NCBI RefSeq assembly: GCF_020711235.1
Contig: NZ_JAJFAV010000010.1
Span: forward strand, 1 to 64,000
Reading direction: 5' to 3'
Length of the DNA: 64,000 nucleotides
Origin: Hymenobacter sp. 15J16-1T3B
GTDB lineage: Bacteria > Bacteroidota > Bacteroidia > Cytophagales > Hymenobacteraceae
The position numbers were made by a program, and so were the translations under genes. Below the pieces are notes generated by a model that saw nothing but the letters and a program-made list of their open reading frames with translations, did not search any database and was not told where the DNA came from. This document shows, in pieces, positions 17,353-26,113 of the stretch; the first letter of the stretch is position 1, and every line of letters starts with the position of its first letter.

Positions 17353-19236
17353 TTACACGGTCGGCTTGGGCGGGTCGGGTGAGGGTTCGGGCTTTGTGCG
17401 CGAGTTCAGCAGCCCGGGCGGCACCGATAACTCGCCCGTCTGCGGGTCGATCAGGCCGTTGCGCTCATCCTCGATGTTGGTGGCCTGGGTGTACACGTCG
17501 CCGGCAATGGGGCGCTGGCGCAGCTCGTGCTTGAACTGCCGGATGCTCTCGGTGCGGGCGTCCGCGTCCTGCGGGCCGCCGTAGTCGGAAAAGCCAAAGC
17601 CGCCCCACTCGCTGACGATGAGCGGCACCTGGTGGCGGTAGAAAAACGGGTCGCCCACGACCAACGGGAAAGCCGCCACGCCCTCCATTTGGCCCGCAGT
17701 GAGCTGATCGAGCACCTCGCGCCAGCGGTCCAGGGCAGGCGTGTACAAGTGGGCGGTGAGCAGGTCCGATTTCAGGCGGCCTTCCCAGGAAATGTGCTGC
17801 CAGCCGTCGTTATCGACCACCAGGAACTGCGGGTGCTCCAGGTGCATGTAGTGGTAGATGTCGATGATGTAGCGGCGGGTGGCGGCGTTGGTGGCAATGT
17901 CCTGGGCGCCCCAGTCCTCGTTGTAGAGGCTCCAGATGACGATGGACGGATGCGTTTCCATCAGGGCCAGCATGCGCTGCAACTCGGCGCGGTGGTTTTG
18001 GCGGCTGCGCGGGGTGGAAGAGTGCGGGCTGGGCACTTCCACCCACAGCAGCAGGCCCAGTTCGTCGGCCAGCTGGTAGATGCGCGGGTCGACGCCGGCA
18101 ATGTGCACGCGCACTAGGTTGCAGCCCAGCGCCTTCATGGCGTGAAAGTGCCGCTGCATTTCCTCGTAGGTGGCCGTGCCGGGTTGGTACAGAATGCCGT
18201 CGAGGTACACGGATTCGTTGTTGAGGTACACGTAGCGGCCCCGCGCCTCGATTTTGCGCAGCCCAAAGCGCGCCTCGATTTGGGCCGCGTAGCCGTGCTC
18301 GTCGATGAGCTGGGCCACCAAGCGGTAGAGTTGCGGGTGTTCGGGCGACCAAAGCTCGGCCCCGGGCACTTCCAGCACCACGCGCTGCTGCTTCTGGCCC
18401 GCTTCCAGCCGCAGGGGAAAGTCGGAGGATGCCAGCGGTTCGGCGGCGTGGCCGTTGCCGTGCCCGTTGGTGCGCGCAAACACCTGTAGGCGTAGCGTGT
18501 ACAGGCCCGGGTCGTGGATGCGGGTGGCCACGTTGAAGCGCACCAGCCGGTCTTCCACCAGGCTCACCACGCTCACGCGGGAGCGGAGGCGGTTGCGCTC
18601 CACCACTTCCAGCCACACCGAGCGCACGGCCCCGGTGTAGGTCTGGTACCAGATGCCGCCGCGCTTGTACACGTGCGACTCCTGCTTGCCGCGGGGCGTT
18701 TCGGCGTCCATCGTGTCGGCGATGCGCACGGTGAGGCGGTTGACGGGCTGCAGCAGGTTGTCGTCCAGCTCGAAGGAAAACGAGGTGTACTCGCCGTAGT
18801 GCACGTCTTCGCCCTCGATGGTGCGCAGGGGGCGGCCGTTGAGCCACACCCGCGTTTCGTAGCCGCAGGCCCCGAAGGTAAGCTGGTACATGCAGCGGCC
18901 GCCGGGCTCGGCGCAGGCGGGCACCGTGAATTCCCGCTCGTACCAGGCCACCACTTGGTCGTGCCAGCGGGCCGGGTCGCTCAGGCCGCGGGCTTCGGCC
19001 AGGTGCATTTCCACCGAGCCGGGCCAGGTGGCGCGGTGCTCGTAGTCGCGCCCGAGAAACCAACTCTCGCGCAGGCCCACGTCGTCGGCGTCGAGGGCGA
19101 AGCGCCACTCGCCGTCGAGCAGCATCGCGTTGTTGAGGCGCAGCACCGCCCGCGGCAGCGGGTTGGGCGTTTCTTCAATGGGCTGTTTTTCCTCTTCGCT
19201 GATCGAGAGGCCGTAGTTCACGTGGTCGGTATCCAT
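17353..19236 (-). CDS. Glycoside hydrolase family 2 protein
   Basis: Predicted beta-galactosidase, beta-glucuronidase or beta-mannosidase-type retaining enzyme, 627 aa. Order: sugar-binding jelly-roll domain (about 30-210, LDGEWRFALD, WYEREFTVP), immunoglobulin-like domain (about 215-320), TIM barrel (about 330-590). The acid/base lies in WSLYNEDWG (Glu440) and the nucleophile in IVSEWGGFG (Glu543). No signal peptide follows the chosen ATG, so it is probably cytoplasmic; an alternative TTG 15 codons upstream gives no signal either. It stands alone with no sugar transporter or SusCD pair nearby, so the substrate is uncertain. Confidence 0.9.
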   Translation of the reverse strand: MDTDHVNYGLSISEEEKQPIEETPNPLPRAVLRLNNAMLLDGEWRFALDADDVGLRESWFLGRDYEHRATWPGSVEMHLAEARGLSDPARWHDQVVAWYEREFTVPACAEPGGRCMYQLTFGACGYETRVWLNGRPLRTIEGEDVHYGEYTSFSFELDDNLLQPVNRLTVRIADTMDAETPRGKQESHVYKRGGIWYQTYTGAVRSVWLEVVERNRLRSRVSVVSLVEDRLVRFNVATRIHDPGLYTLRLQVFARTNGHGNGHAAEPLASSDFPLRLEAGQKQQRVVLEVPGAELWSPEHPQLYRLVAQLIDEHGYAAQIEARFGLRKIEARGRYVYLNNESVYLDGILYQPGTATYEEMQRHFHAMKALGCNLVRVHIAGVDPRIYQLADELGLLLWVEVPSPHSSTPRSRQNHRAELQRMLALMETHPSIVIWSLYNEDWGAQDIATNAATRRYIIDIYHYMHLEHPQFLVVDNDGWQHISWEGRLKSDLLTAHLYTPALDRWREVLDQLTAGQMEGVAAFPLVVGDPFFYRHQVPLIVSEWGGFGFSDYGGPQDADARTESIRQFKHELRQRPIAGDVYTQATNIEDERNGLIDPQTGELSVPPGLLNSRTKPEPSPDPPKPTV

Positions 19237-19374
19237 GCGGGCTGGGGTGGGTCCAGCCCATTCAAACGGACAGCAGCCCAAACCGGATGCCCCGCCGGGG
19301 TTTTTGAGCCCGACAACCCCGGCCCGCCACGCGTAGCGCCGCCACTGCCCGCGGCGGACCGGGCAATCAGTTAG

Positions 19375-20142
19375 TTAGAACCGCAGGGAAAAGGTACCGT
19401 TGGTGATGCTCACACTGCCGCTGCCGGTTTCGGCGGGTAGCGTCAGGCTGAAGGTGCCCGTCATCGTGCCCGCTTCGGCGTCGTAGGTCAGTACCCGAAG
19501 CGTGCCGGTGCTGGCCGTGCCGCTGCGGTAAGTGACGGTCGACTGGCTAGAGACGCCGCGGCCGTACACCGCCGACGAGCCGGCCGCCCCGCCGATGGCG
19601 TAGTCGCCGACGCCGGTGAAGACGCCATCCAGGTTGATCTGCAGCCGGTCAGCCGTTACGACTGGTGCGTTAAGATCGAGGCTCAGGGCCGAAAAGGCGA
19701 ACCTGTGGCCGGTAGCATCCGCGTAGCCCAGCAAATCGGTGACGGCACGGGCCGCGCCGTCCGCGTTCCAGTTGACGGAGCCGCTGCGGAAGCTGCCGTC
19801 CCTCACCGCGTCCACCGTGCCCGCGTCGGTCGTCTGGCCCGACTTCACCGTGTAGGCTTGGGCGGTGGGTTCCCGGTACCCCGCGGCGGGCCGGAAGCCC
19901 AGCACGTAGGAGCCGGGCGGCAGGTCAGGCAGGGTAAAAGCGCCGGTGACGGGGTCAGGGGTTGCGGAGGTGTTGACGTTGTTGGAAGTGGTCTGCACCG
20001 CCCGCACAGCCCCCGCGGGCCGAATTACGCCGCGCATGCTACCCGGAGCCGGGGCGGGGTTAGAATCGTTGCAGCCAGTTAGGCCAGCGAAAAGCAGCAG
20101 AACCATCAGTAGCAGCTGGTAGGGTCTTTTGAGTCGGATCAT
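19375..20142 (-). CDS. Lipoprotein with carboxypeptidase-regulatory-like domain
   Basis: A 255-aa lipoprotein with signal peptide and lipobox AGLTGC (Cys24). Residues about 34-105 resemble a carboxypeptidase-D regulatory-like beta sandwich (GAFTLPDLPPGSYVLGFRPAAGY), a fold common on Bacteroidota surface proteins. The C-terminal half is beta-rich and ends GSVSITNGTFSLRF, like small secreted domains often found alone in this phylum. Function unknown. A strong hairpin separates its start from the next gene upstream. Confidence 0.8.
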   Translation of the reverse strand: MIRLKRPYQLLLMVLLLFAGLTGCNDSNPAPAPGSMRGVIRPAGAVRAVQTTSNNVNTSATPDPVTGAFTLPDLPPGSYVLGFRPAAGYREPTAQAYTVKSGQTTDAGTVDAVRDGSFRSGSVNWNADGAARAVTDLLGYADATGHRFAFSALSLDLNAPVVTADRLQINLDGVFTGVGDYAIGGAAGSSAVYGRGVSSQSTVTYRSGTASTGTLRVLTYDAEAGTMTGTFSLTLPAETGSGSVSITNGTFSLRF

Positions 20143-20180
20143 AGCAGGTTACAATAGCGGCGTAAAAATACAATCGGCGT

Positions 20181-20240
20181 CGGCCACCAACCAAAAGCCC
20201 CGGCCAGCGCGGGCAGGTCGGGGCTTTTGGTTGGTGGCCG
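20181..20240 (-). terminator. Terminator with perfect 22-bp stem
   Basis: Arms 20181-20202 and 20219-20240 are exact reverse complements around a 16-nt loop, with the core CCAAAAGCCCCG/CGGGGCTTTTGG. It lies 40 bp after the gene ending at 20280 and before the lipoprotein gene start, so it would end the former. Confidence 0.85.
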
Positions 20241-20279
20241 GCTGGCTGGGCCCAGCGCATGGCACGGGCCGAAGCACCA

Positions 20280-21560
20280 TCAGGTCTTCTGCTTTTTCTT
20301 CTTGGCCGCCGGAAACAGAATGTTGTTCAGAATCAGGCGGTAACCCGGGGAGTTGGGGTGCAAGGAAAGGTCGGTGGGCTCTTCCTCCACCAAGTGCTGG
20401 TAGTCTTCCGGGTCGTGGCCGCCGAAGAAGGTCCAGGTGCCCTTGCCCAGCTCACCGTGCATGTAGCGCACCTCGCCCGAAACCTTGTTTTCGCCGAGCA
20501 CGAGTACGTCCGACTTGATCAGCGACTTGCGGAAAGCCGTGGTTTGGCCCATGAAGCCCTTCACGGTCTTCTCGTGGTCCTGGGTGAGCATGGTGGGCAC
20601 CGGGTCGTTTTTGGCCGAGAAGGTGAAGAGTTGGAAGTAGTCGTTGTCTTCGCCCACGCCCCGCTCGTAGGGCTGCATGTCGATGTTGCTGTATTCGTAC
20701 TGGTACGGGTCGCGCACGATCTGGAAGTCCTTGAAGGCCAGGGTGCGGTTGTAGTTGAGCTTCTGCTGAGCCTGCGGGTCGGCCGGGTCGCCGTCGTACA
20801 TGCTTTCCACCATGTCCACGCCCAGGCCCGCCAGGGCAATGTCGTAGGTGTCGGTAGCCGAGCACATGGCGAACAAAAAGCCCCCGCCGGCCACGAATTC
20901 CTGCATCTTGGTCACCACCGAGCCCTTCATCTGTGACACTTTGGCAAAGCCGTGGCGCTTGGCGGCGGCTTCGGCGTCCCGCTGCTGCTGTTGGTACCAG
21001 GGCCGGTTGCGGTAGGTGGCGAAAAACTTGCCGTACTGCCCGGTGAAGTCCTCGTGGTGCAGGTGCAGCCAGTCGTACTTGGTGAGCTTGCCGTCGAGCA
21101 CCTCGTCGTCGTAAATCTCGGTGTAGGGAATCTGGGCGTAGGTCAGCACCAAGGTCACCGCGTCGTCCCAGGGCTGCTTGCCCTTGGGCGTGTACACGGC
21201 AATTTTGGGTGCCTTTTCCAGCTTCATCACGTCCATGTTGGCGTTGGGGTCGGCTATCTGCGCGAGGATGCCCCCGTACTGGGCGTCGCTCACGACCTGG
21301 TAGCTCACCCCGCGGATGGCCAGCTCCTGCTCCATGCCCTGCATGGCCGGGCAGGCGAAGGCGCCGCCGCGGTAGTTCAGCAGCCAGTCCACCTCCACGT
21401 CCTTGGTCAGGAGCCAATACGCCGCGCCGTAGGCCTTCAGGTGCTCCTTCTGGGCCTCGTCCATGGGAATCAGAATCTCGCTGGCGCGTACTGCCGCGGG
21501 CAGCAGCGCGGCGAGCAGCAAGAGCCCGCTGGTCAGCAAACGATTAAAAACACTACGCAT
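20280..21560 (-). CDS. Secreted protein of the family often named asparagine synthetase B
   Basis: A 426-aa protein with a signal peptide (LLTSGLLLLAALLPAAVRA) and mature start SEILIPMDEAQKEHLKAYG. As I recall, close Bacteroidota homologues carry the label asparagine synthetase B, but I see neither an N-terminal catalytic cysteine nor the SGGxDS pyrophosphatase loop of that enzyme, and it is exported. Segments such as APKIAVYTPKG, LHHEDFTGQYG, GGFLFAMC and TWTFFGGHDPEDY suggest a Rossmann-like amidotransferase-type fold. Function unknown. ATG 21560 was chosen over the GTG immediately before it. Confidence 0.85.
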   Translation of the reverse strand: MRSVFNRLLTSGLLLLAALLPAAVRASEILIPMDEAQKEHLKAYGAAYWLLTKDVEVDWLLNYRGGAFACPAMQGMEQELAIRGVSYQVVSDAQYGGILAQIADPNANMDVMKLEKAPKIAVYTPKGKQPWDDAVTLVLTYAQIPYTEIYDDEVLDGKLTKYDWLHLHHEDFTGQYGKFFATYRNRPWYQQQQRDAEAAAKRHGFAKVSQMKGSVVTKMQEFVAGGGFLFAMCSATDTYDIALAGLGVDMVESMYDGDPADPQAQQKLNYNRTLAFKDFQIVRDPYQYEYSNIDMQPYERGVGEDNDYFQLFTFSAKNDPVPTMLTQDHEKTVKGFMGQTTAFRKSLIKSDVLVLGENKVSGEVRYMHGELGKGTWTFFGGHDPEDYQHLVEEEPTDLSLHPNSPGYRLILNNILFPAAKKKKQKT

Positions 21561-21713
21561 CACAAAGCAAAGGAAGAGGGGAGCGGCCGATTCGTTGCAT
21601 CTCTGAACGGCGGCGGGCCGCGGGGCGTTCCGCCGGGGCGCCAGCCGCGGCGGTTTCTGACCGAAGAAAGCGGGTCAACCAAGCCGGCCGCACCGGTCCG
21701 GAAGCCCGCCAAA

Positions 21714-21721
21714 CAAATGTA
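21714..21721 (-). promoter_or_regulatory. -7 box in the divergent region
   Basis: TACATTTG on the minus strand, an exact TAnnTTTG match, 154 bp upstream of the secreted-protein ATG. On the plus strand TACCTTTC at 21753-21760 is a near match 73 bp before the ABC permease ATG. The rest of the 273-bp gap shows nothing further. Confidence 0.45.
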
Positions 21722-21833
21722 GCGAAAGGCCTACAGGTTTAGCCCAAAGCCCCTACCTTTCGGCGGGCTGAGTGGGCACTGGGTGCCCGCCGCCGTTGGT
21801 TGGTTTTGTTGGCTTTATTGACCCCTGGTAGGC

Positions 21834-23084
21834 ATGCATTTGCTGGAAAACATTCGCGAAGCGTTCCGTTCCATTCAAAGTAATCTGCTGCGTACCGTCC
21901 TGACGGCGCTCATCGTGAGCATCGGCATCATGTCCCTGGTGGGCATTCTCACCGCCATCGACGCGATGAAGGCCTCGCTGAATTCGACCTTTGCCAGCCT
22001 CGGGGCCAATTCCTTCGATATTGCCGCCAAGGGCTACAGCAACCAGTTTCGCCGCGGTGGCGTGCGGGGCAAAGTGTACCCGGCCATCGACTACCTGCAG
22101 GCCACTCAATACAAGCAGCAGCTCGGTGACGAGGGCCGTGTGGGCATTTCGGCCTTTATCCGCGGGGCGGTGAAGGTGAAAGCCGGCCGCGAGGAAACCA
22201 ACCCGAACACCAACGTGGTGGCCGGCGACGAAAACTACCTGCTCAACCAAAGCTACAACCTGGCCTCGGGCCGCACGTTCTCCCAACAGGAGCTGGAAAG
22301 CGGCGGCAGTGTAGCCATCATCGGGGCCGAAATCCGCGAAAAGCTTTTCGGCAGCGGTTCCCAAACCCGCGCCCTGGGCAAATACGTGTACCTGCTCGGC
22401 CGCCGCTTCCTGGTGGTGGGCACGCTGGAGCGCAGCGGCTCGGGCATGGGCGGGGGCGGCGGCGCCGACCGCATGGTGCTCATTCCGCTGACCACCGGCA
22501 ACCAGATGCCCCGGCAGCAGGCCCTCACGTACGACATCAAGACGGCCGTGGCCCGGCCCGAAAATCTGCCCTTCGCCATGGACCAGGCCCGCGGCCTGAT
22601 GCGCGCCGTGCGCCACGACCGGCTCGGGCAGGAGGACAGCTTCGAGATGGAAAGCAGCGACTCGCTGGCCGGTAAGCTCGACAGCATGTCGGGCAGCTTG
22701 CGCATCGGCGGCTTCGTGGTGGGCTTCATTACCCTGCTCGGCGCCAGCATTGCCCTGATGAACATCATGATGGTGTCGGTGACGGAGCGTACCCGCGAAA
22801 TCGGGGTGCGCAAGGCCCTCGGTGCCACGTCCCTGCAGATCCGCCAGCAGTTTCTCATCGAGGCCATTGTTATCTGCGTGATGGGCGGGGCCTTCGGCAT
22901 CGTGCTCGGCGTGTCGGCCGGCAACGCGGTGTCGCTGCTGGTGGGCGAGGGCGGCTTTCTGGTGCCCTGGCTGTGGATGACCATTGGCCTGATTATCTGC
23001 ATCACCGTGGGCTTGGCCTCGGGCTATTACCCGGCCAGCAAGGCCGCCGACCTCGACCCCATCGATGCCCTGCGCTACGAGTAG
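21834..23084 (+). CDS. ABC transporter permease, MacB/FtsX type
   Basis: A 416-aa inner-membrane protein with the MacB layout: N-terminal helix (about 18-42), a large periplasmic domain (about 45-280, MacB_PCD type), then three C-terminal helices in the FtsX domain (about 295-320, 345-365, 380-402) with the conserved [15 protein letters not shown] motif. It ends [17 protein letters not shown], typical of the family. The ATP-binding partner is not adjacent; downstream is only a decayed gene. It could serve efflux of a lipoprotein, peptide or drug; no specific substrate can be named. Confidence 0.92.
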   Translation: MHLLENIREAFRSIQSNLLRTVLTALIVSIGIMSLVGILTAIDAMKASLNSTFASLGANSFDIAAKGYSNQFRRGGVRGKVYPAIDYLQATQYKQQLGDEGRVGISAFIRGAVKVKAGREETNPNTNVVAGDENYLLNQSYNLASGRTFSQQELESGGSVAIIGAEIREKLFGSGSQTRALGKYVYLLGRRFLVVGTLERSGSGMGGGGGADRMVLIPLTTGNQMPRQQALTYDIKTAVARPENLPFAMDQARGLMRAVRHDRLGQEDSFEMESSDSLAGKLDSMSGSLRIGGFVVGFITLLGASIALMNIMMVSVTERTREIGVRKALGATSLQIRQQFLIEAIVICVMGGAFGIVLGVSAGNAVSLLVGEGGFLVPWLWMTIGLIICITVGLASGYYPASKAADLDPIDALRYE

Positions 23085-23102
23085 CCCGGCGGTTGTTCGG
23101 TT

Positions 23103-23860
23103 ATGAAATCGTTGCCGTGCGCCAGGCTGACGGCTGCGGGGCGGGAGTAGGGGCGTGGGCGCAGATAATCGGTAGCAAAGCTCAGGTTTTCACCCAATCC
23201 GTTCGCAGCGAAGCCAGCCGCTTCCGGGTGCCCCAGGTAAAGCTGCCCACCACCGTGGCTTGGCGCGTCAACCGGCAGCTACTGGCCTAGGTGACCGAAC
23301 AATTCAATGCCGTTGACCCGAAGGCCCGCCGCAGCGGTAGCAGGGGGCGCGGAAGTGCTGCTACGACGATGACCTGCGCCTGTGGGCCGGCTCAGGCTTC
23401 GGCGGCACCGAATGCCAGGCGCTACTCAACCAAGGGCTCGTGCTTTCGAGGGCGTTTGCCGACGAGAACGGCGGCCCGTTGCAGCCCGGCGCCCGCCACC
23501 TGACTTTCGACCTGCGCACCGGCCGACGGCTGGCCCTGGCTGACCTCGTTGCCGATTCGCCCGCGCAACTGCAGCGCCGGCTCGAGGCCGCCGTCAGCCA
23601 CCGCCTGCGCGACCAGCTAGAAAGTAGCCGCCAACTACGGCTACATCGACCACGTGGCGCAGCTGTACAGGATCGGCGCGCCCTGGCGCATGACGCCGGC
23701 CCGCGCCCAGGCTGAAGGCGCGGGCTCCGAAGAAATTACCTTGCAAGAATTTGCGTTGACGCCCGGAGCCTTACTGCTCTTGTACACCGTGGGCATGTTG
23801 CAGCTGAATTGTGAGCTCCTGCCTTATGAGGTGTACACGTTTCCTTTTAGTCGGCTGTAG
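23103..23860 (+). pseudogene. Decayed gene with C-terminal DUF3298-like segment
   Basis: Coding-like sequence is spread over two frames. Frame 1 reads GSKAQVFTQSVRSEASRFRV and LPTTVAWRVNRQLLA, then meets TAG at 23288-23290 and continues VTEQFNAVDPKA. It shifts near 23350 to a frame reading CYDDDLRLWAGSGFGGTE and FDLRTGRRLALADLVADS. It shifts back near 23620 and ends NYGYIDHVAQLYRIG ... ITLQEFALTPGALLLLYTVG ... YEVYTFPFSRL and a stop. The end resembles a DUF3298-type domain. One nonsense change and two frameshifts make it non-functional as a single protein. No intact copy lies in the window. Confidence 0.75.
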
Positions 23861-23962
23861 CCCCGGCTGGTATTGTGGCCACTACTCAGTAAAGGGCAAC
23901 GAGGGGTAGGTAATGCTGTGACAAATGTTTTTTATACATTTGATAAAATTTCAATTGTATAA

Positions 23963-24583
23963 ATGGCAGTTCAGCAAACAGTAGGCCAGCGTTTCAGCCA
24001 GTTGATTCAGGCACTAGGCATGTCCAAGAATGCCTTCGCTCTTTCCCTCGACAAAACGGCTACGGTTATTCAACATATCGTCGAAGAGCGAAACAAACCC
24101 GGTTTTGACCTTTTGTGTAAGGTATTTGAGGTGTATCCAAATGTGTCAAAAGATTGGTTGATGCAAGGTGCCGGGAGTATGTTCCCCTTTGCTGAGGCCA
24201 CAACTGACATCCCGGCCCCGGCCACCATAGCCGAGGTATCGGCTCCGACAACGCCAGCCCCAGCGCTAATGCCTCAGCCCGAAACGGCAGCCGCGGCGCC
24301 TGCGGAAACACCAGCAACACCAGCCGCCGCAGGGCCTTCGCCGGGCGTAAATGTTGTGGCGTCGGCTGATCCTGTACCAGCGCCAGTCGTGCCGCCGGTG
24401 CCACCCGCCGCGCCGGCGCTACCCGCGCCTAGTTGGGAAGCCATGCTTTATGCCCAGCAACTGCAGCACCAACTGGCCTTGGCCGAGCAGCGCAACCAAC
24501 ATCTGGTGGAGCAACAGAAGATGCTACTGGAGCAGCAGCGAATGATGCAACAAATGGTGGAGATGTTGCGACCGGTACGCTAG
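23963..24583 (+). CDS. XRE-like DNA-binding protein with Pro/Ala linker and coiled coil
   Basis: A 206-aa protein. Residues about 5-65 form a lambda-repressor-like helix-turn-helix (GQRFSQLIQALGMSKNAFAL, then a second part TVIQHIVEERNKPGFDLLCK), followed by about 85 residues of Pro/Ala/Thr low complexity and a C-terminal Gln/Leu-rich coiled coil (about 155-200) that probably drives oligomerisation. The N-terminal domain and upstream region are more AT-rich than their neighbours. Its regulatory target is unknown; the divergent neighbour is the decayed gene. A 30-bp stem terminator follows directly. Confidence 0.8.
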   Translation: MAVQQTVGQRFSQLIQALGMSKNAFALSLDKTATVIQHIVEERNKPGFDLLCKVFEVYPNVSKDWLMQGAGSMFPFAEATTDIPAPATIAEVSAPTTPAPALMPQPETAAAAPAETPATPAAAGPSPGVNVVASADPVPAPVVPPVPPAAPALPAPSWEAMLYAQQLQHQLALAEQRNQHLVEQQKMLLEQQRMMQQMVEMLRPVR

Positions 24584-24585
24584 TG

Positions 24586-24649
24586 CTATCCATATCCAAA
24601 AGAGAAAGCCGCGGGTATTCCCGCGGCTTTCTCTTTTGGATATGGATAG
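24586..24649. terminator. Bidirectional terminator with perfect 30-bp stem
   Basis: Arms 24586-24615 and 24620-24649 are exact reverse complements with a 4-nt loop TATT. Core AAAGCCGCGGG/CCCGCGGCTTT. It lies between the convergent XRE-like gene and mtaB, and its length is unusual. Confidence 0.9.
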
Positions 24650-24661
24650 GATGTAGGGCGT

Positions 24662-26011
24662 CTAGTGCGCCAGCACTTCAAAGCCCATTTCTTCGGCCTC
24701 CATCAATCCGTTGGGGTTAACTTCCGTGAGGCGCACGTGCTTTACCTCGCCTACCAACAACGGGTCGTAGTTGGCCACCACCCGGATGTAGTTCGGGGTG
24801 AAGCCTTCCATGCGGCCGTCGGGACCCAAGTCGTCCTCGAAGAGCACGGTGGTTTCGAGGCCCAGGTGCTGCTCGTAGAAAAAGCGCTTCTTCTTTTCCG
24901 ACAGGCTCCGCAGCTGCGTGGTGCGCTCGTGCCGCACGCGGTCCTGCACCCGCCCGGGCAGCGTCGGGGCCAGGGTGTTGTCCCGCTCGGAGTAGGGGAA
25001 CACGTGCAGGTAGGAAATTGGCAGCTCGTTCAGGAACTGGTAAGTCTCCCGAAAATCGGCTTCCGTTTCGCCCGGAAAGCCCACGATAACGTCGACGCCG
25101 ATGCAGGCGTGGGGCATGACCTCTTTGATGAGCGCCACCCGCTCGGCGTACAACTCGCGGCGGTAGCGGCGACGCATCAGGCCCAGGATTTTGTTCGAAC
25201 CTGACTGCAGCGGGATGTGGAAGTGGGGCATGAAGCGCTCCGAAGCAGCCACCGTGCGGATGATTTCGTCGGTGAGCAGGTTCGGCTCGCAGCTGCTGAT
25301 GCGAAAACGCTGAATGCCTGCCACGTTGTTGAGGTGTTTTACCAAATCGGTAAACGTCTCGAGACGCTGCCGGTTTTCGCCCTGCAGGCCAAAATCCCCC
25401 AGGTTGACGCCCGTTAGCACGATTTCCTTCACGCCGGTGTCGGCCAGCTTCTGCACGCGCTCCACCACGCTTTGCACCGAGCCGGAGCGGCTGCCGCCCC
25501 GCGCCAGCGGAATGGTGCAGAACGAGCAGCTGTAGTCGCAGCCGTCCTGCACCTTCAGGAAGGTGCGCGTCCGGTCGCCGAACGAGTGGGCGGCGTGAAA
25601 CTCGGTAGCTTCCGAAATGGGCGAGGCAAACACCTGCCCGGGCTGCCCGGCGGCGGGCTTGTGGAAGGCGGTTTCGGCCAGGATTTCGGCCAGGCGGAAT
25701 TTCTCGGCGGCGCCCAGTACGGCGTGCACGCCGGGAATTTCGGCTATTTCCCGGGGCTTGAGTTGGGCGTAGCAGCCCACGATGGTCACGTAGGCCTCGG
25801 GGTTGTGCTTGAGCGCCTGCTGCACCACCTTGCGGCACTTGCGGTCGGCGTGGTCGGTGACGGAGCAGGTGTTGATGACGTAAACGTCGGCGCCCTGCTC
25901 GAAGGCTACTTTCTCGAAGCCGCGCTCCTCGAACTGCCGGCCCAGGGCCGAAGTTTCGGAGAAGTTGAGCTTGCAGCCCAGCGTGTAAAAGGCAACGGTG
26001 CGCGTGTTCAT
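24662..26011 (-). CDS. mtaB: tRNA t6A37 methylthiotransferase MtaB
   Basis: Radical-SAM methylthiotransferase that converts t6A37 to ms2t6A37 in tRNAs reading ANN codons. In the 449-aa protein the UPF0004 cysteines are Cys13 (LGCKLNFSE), Cys49 (NTCSVTDHAD) and Cys80 (VGCYAQ); the radical-SAM motif is GCDYSCSFC (Cys158, 162, 165). LGCKLN and TDHAD distinguish MtaB from MiaB. A TRAM-like region closes the protein. The start was set at ATG 26011, 9 bp after a TAnnTTTG box. Confidence 0.95.
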   Translation of the reverse strand: MNTRTVAFYTLGCKLNFSETSALGRQFEERGFEKVAFEQGADVYVINTCSVTDHADRKCRKVVQQALKHNPEAYVTIVGCYAQLKPREIAEIPGVHAVLGAAEKFRLAEILAETAFHKPAAGQPGQVFASPISEATEFHAAHSFGDRTRTFLKVQDGCDYSCSFCTIPLARGGSRSGSVQSVVERVQKLADTGVKEIVLTGVNLGDFGLQGENRQRLETFTDLVKHLNNVAGIQRFRISSCEPNLLTDEIIRTVAASERFMPHFHIPLQSGSNKILGLMRRRYRRELYAERVALIKEVMPHACIGVDVIVGFPGETEADFRETYQFLNELPISYLHVFPYSERDNTLAPTLPGRVQDRVRHERTTQLRSLSEKKKRFFYEQHLGLETTVLFEDDLGPDGRMEGFTPNYIRVVANYDPLLVGEVKHVRLTEVNPNGLMEAEEMGFEVLAH

Positions 26012-26019
26012 AGGATCGG

Positions 26020-26027
26020 CAAAGATA
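26020..26027 (-). promoter_or_regulatory. -7 promoter box for mtaB
   Basis: TATCTTTG on the minus strand, exact TAnnTTTG, only 8 bp before the mtaB ATG, which implies a very short or leaderless mRNA, in the 102-bp gap to the divergent pirin gene. Confidence 0.5.
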
Positions 26028-26113
26028 CAACGCCGGCCGGGGTCCTGGTTCCGCCGGTTACTGCGGAGTGACCCCGGCGGGTTTGCCTGGCTCCGTTTCC
26101 GTTCATTTGCACC

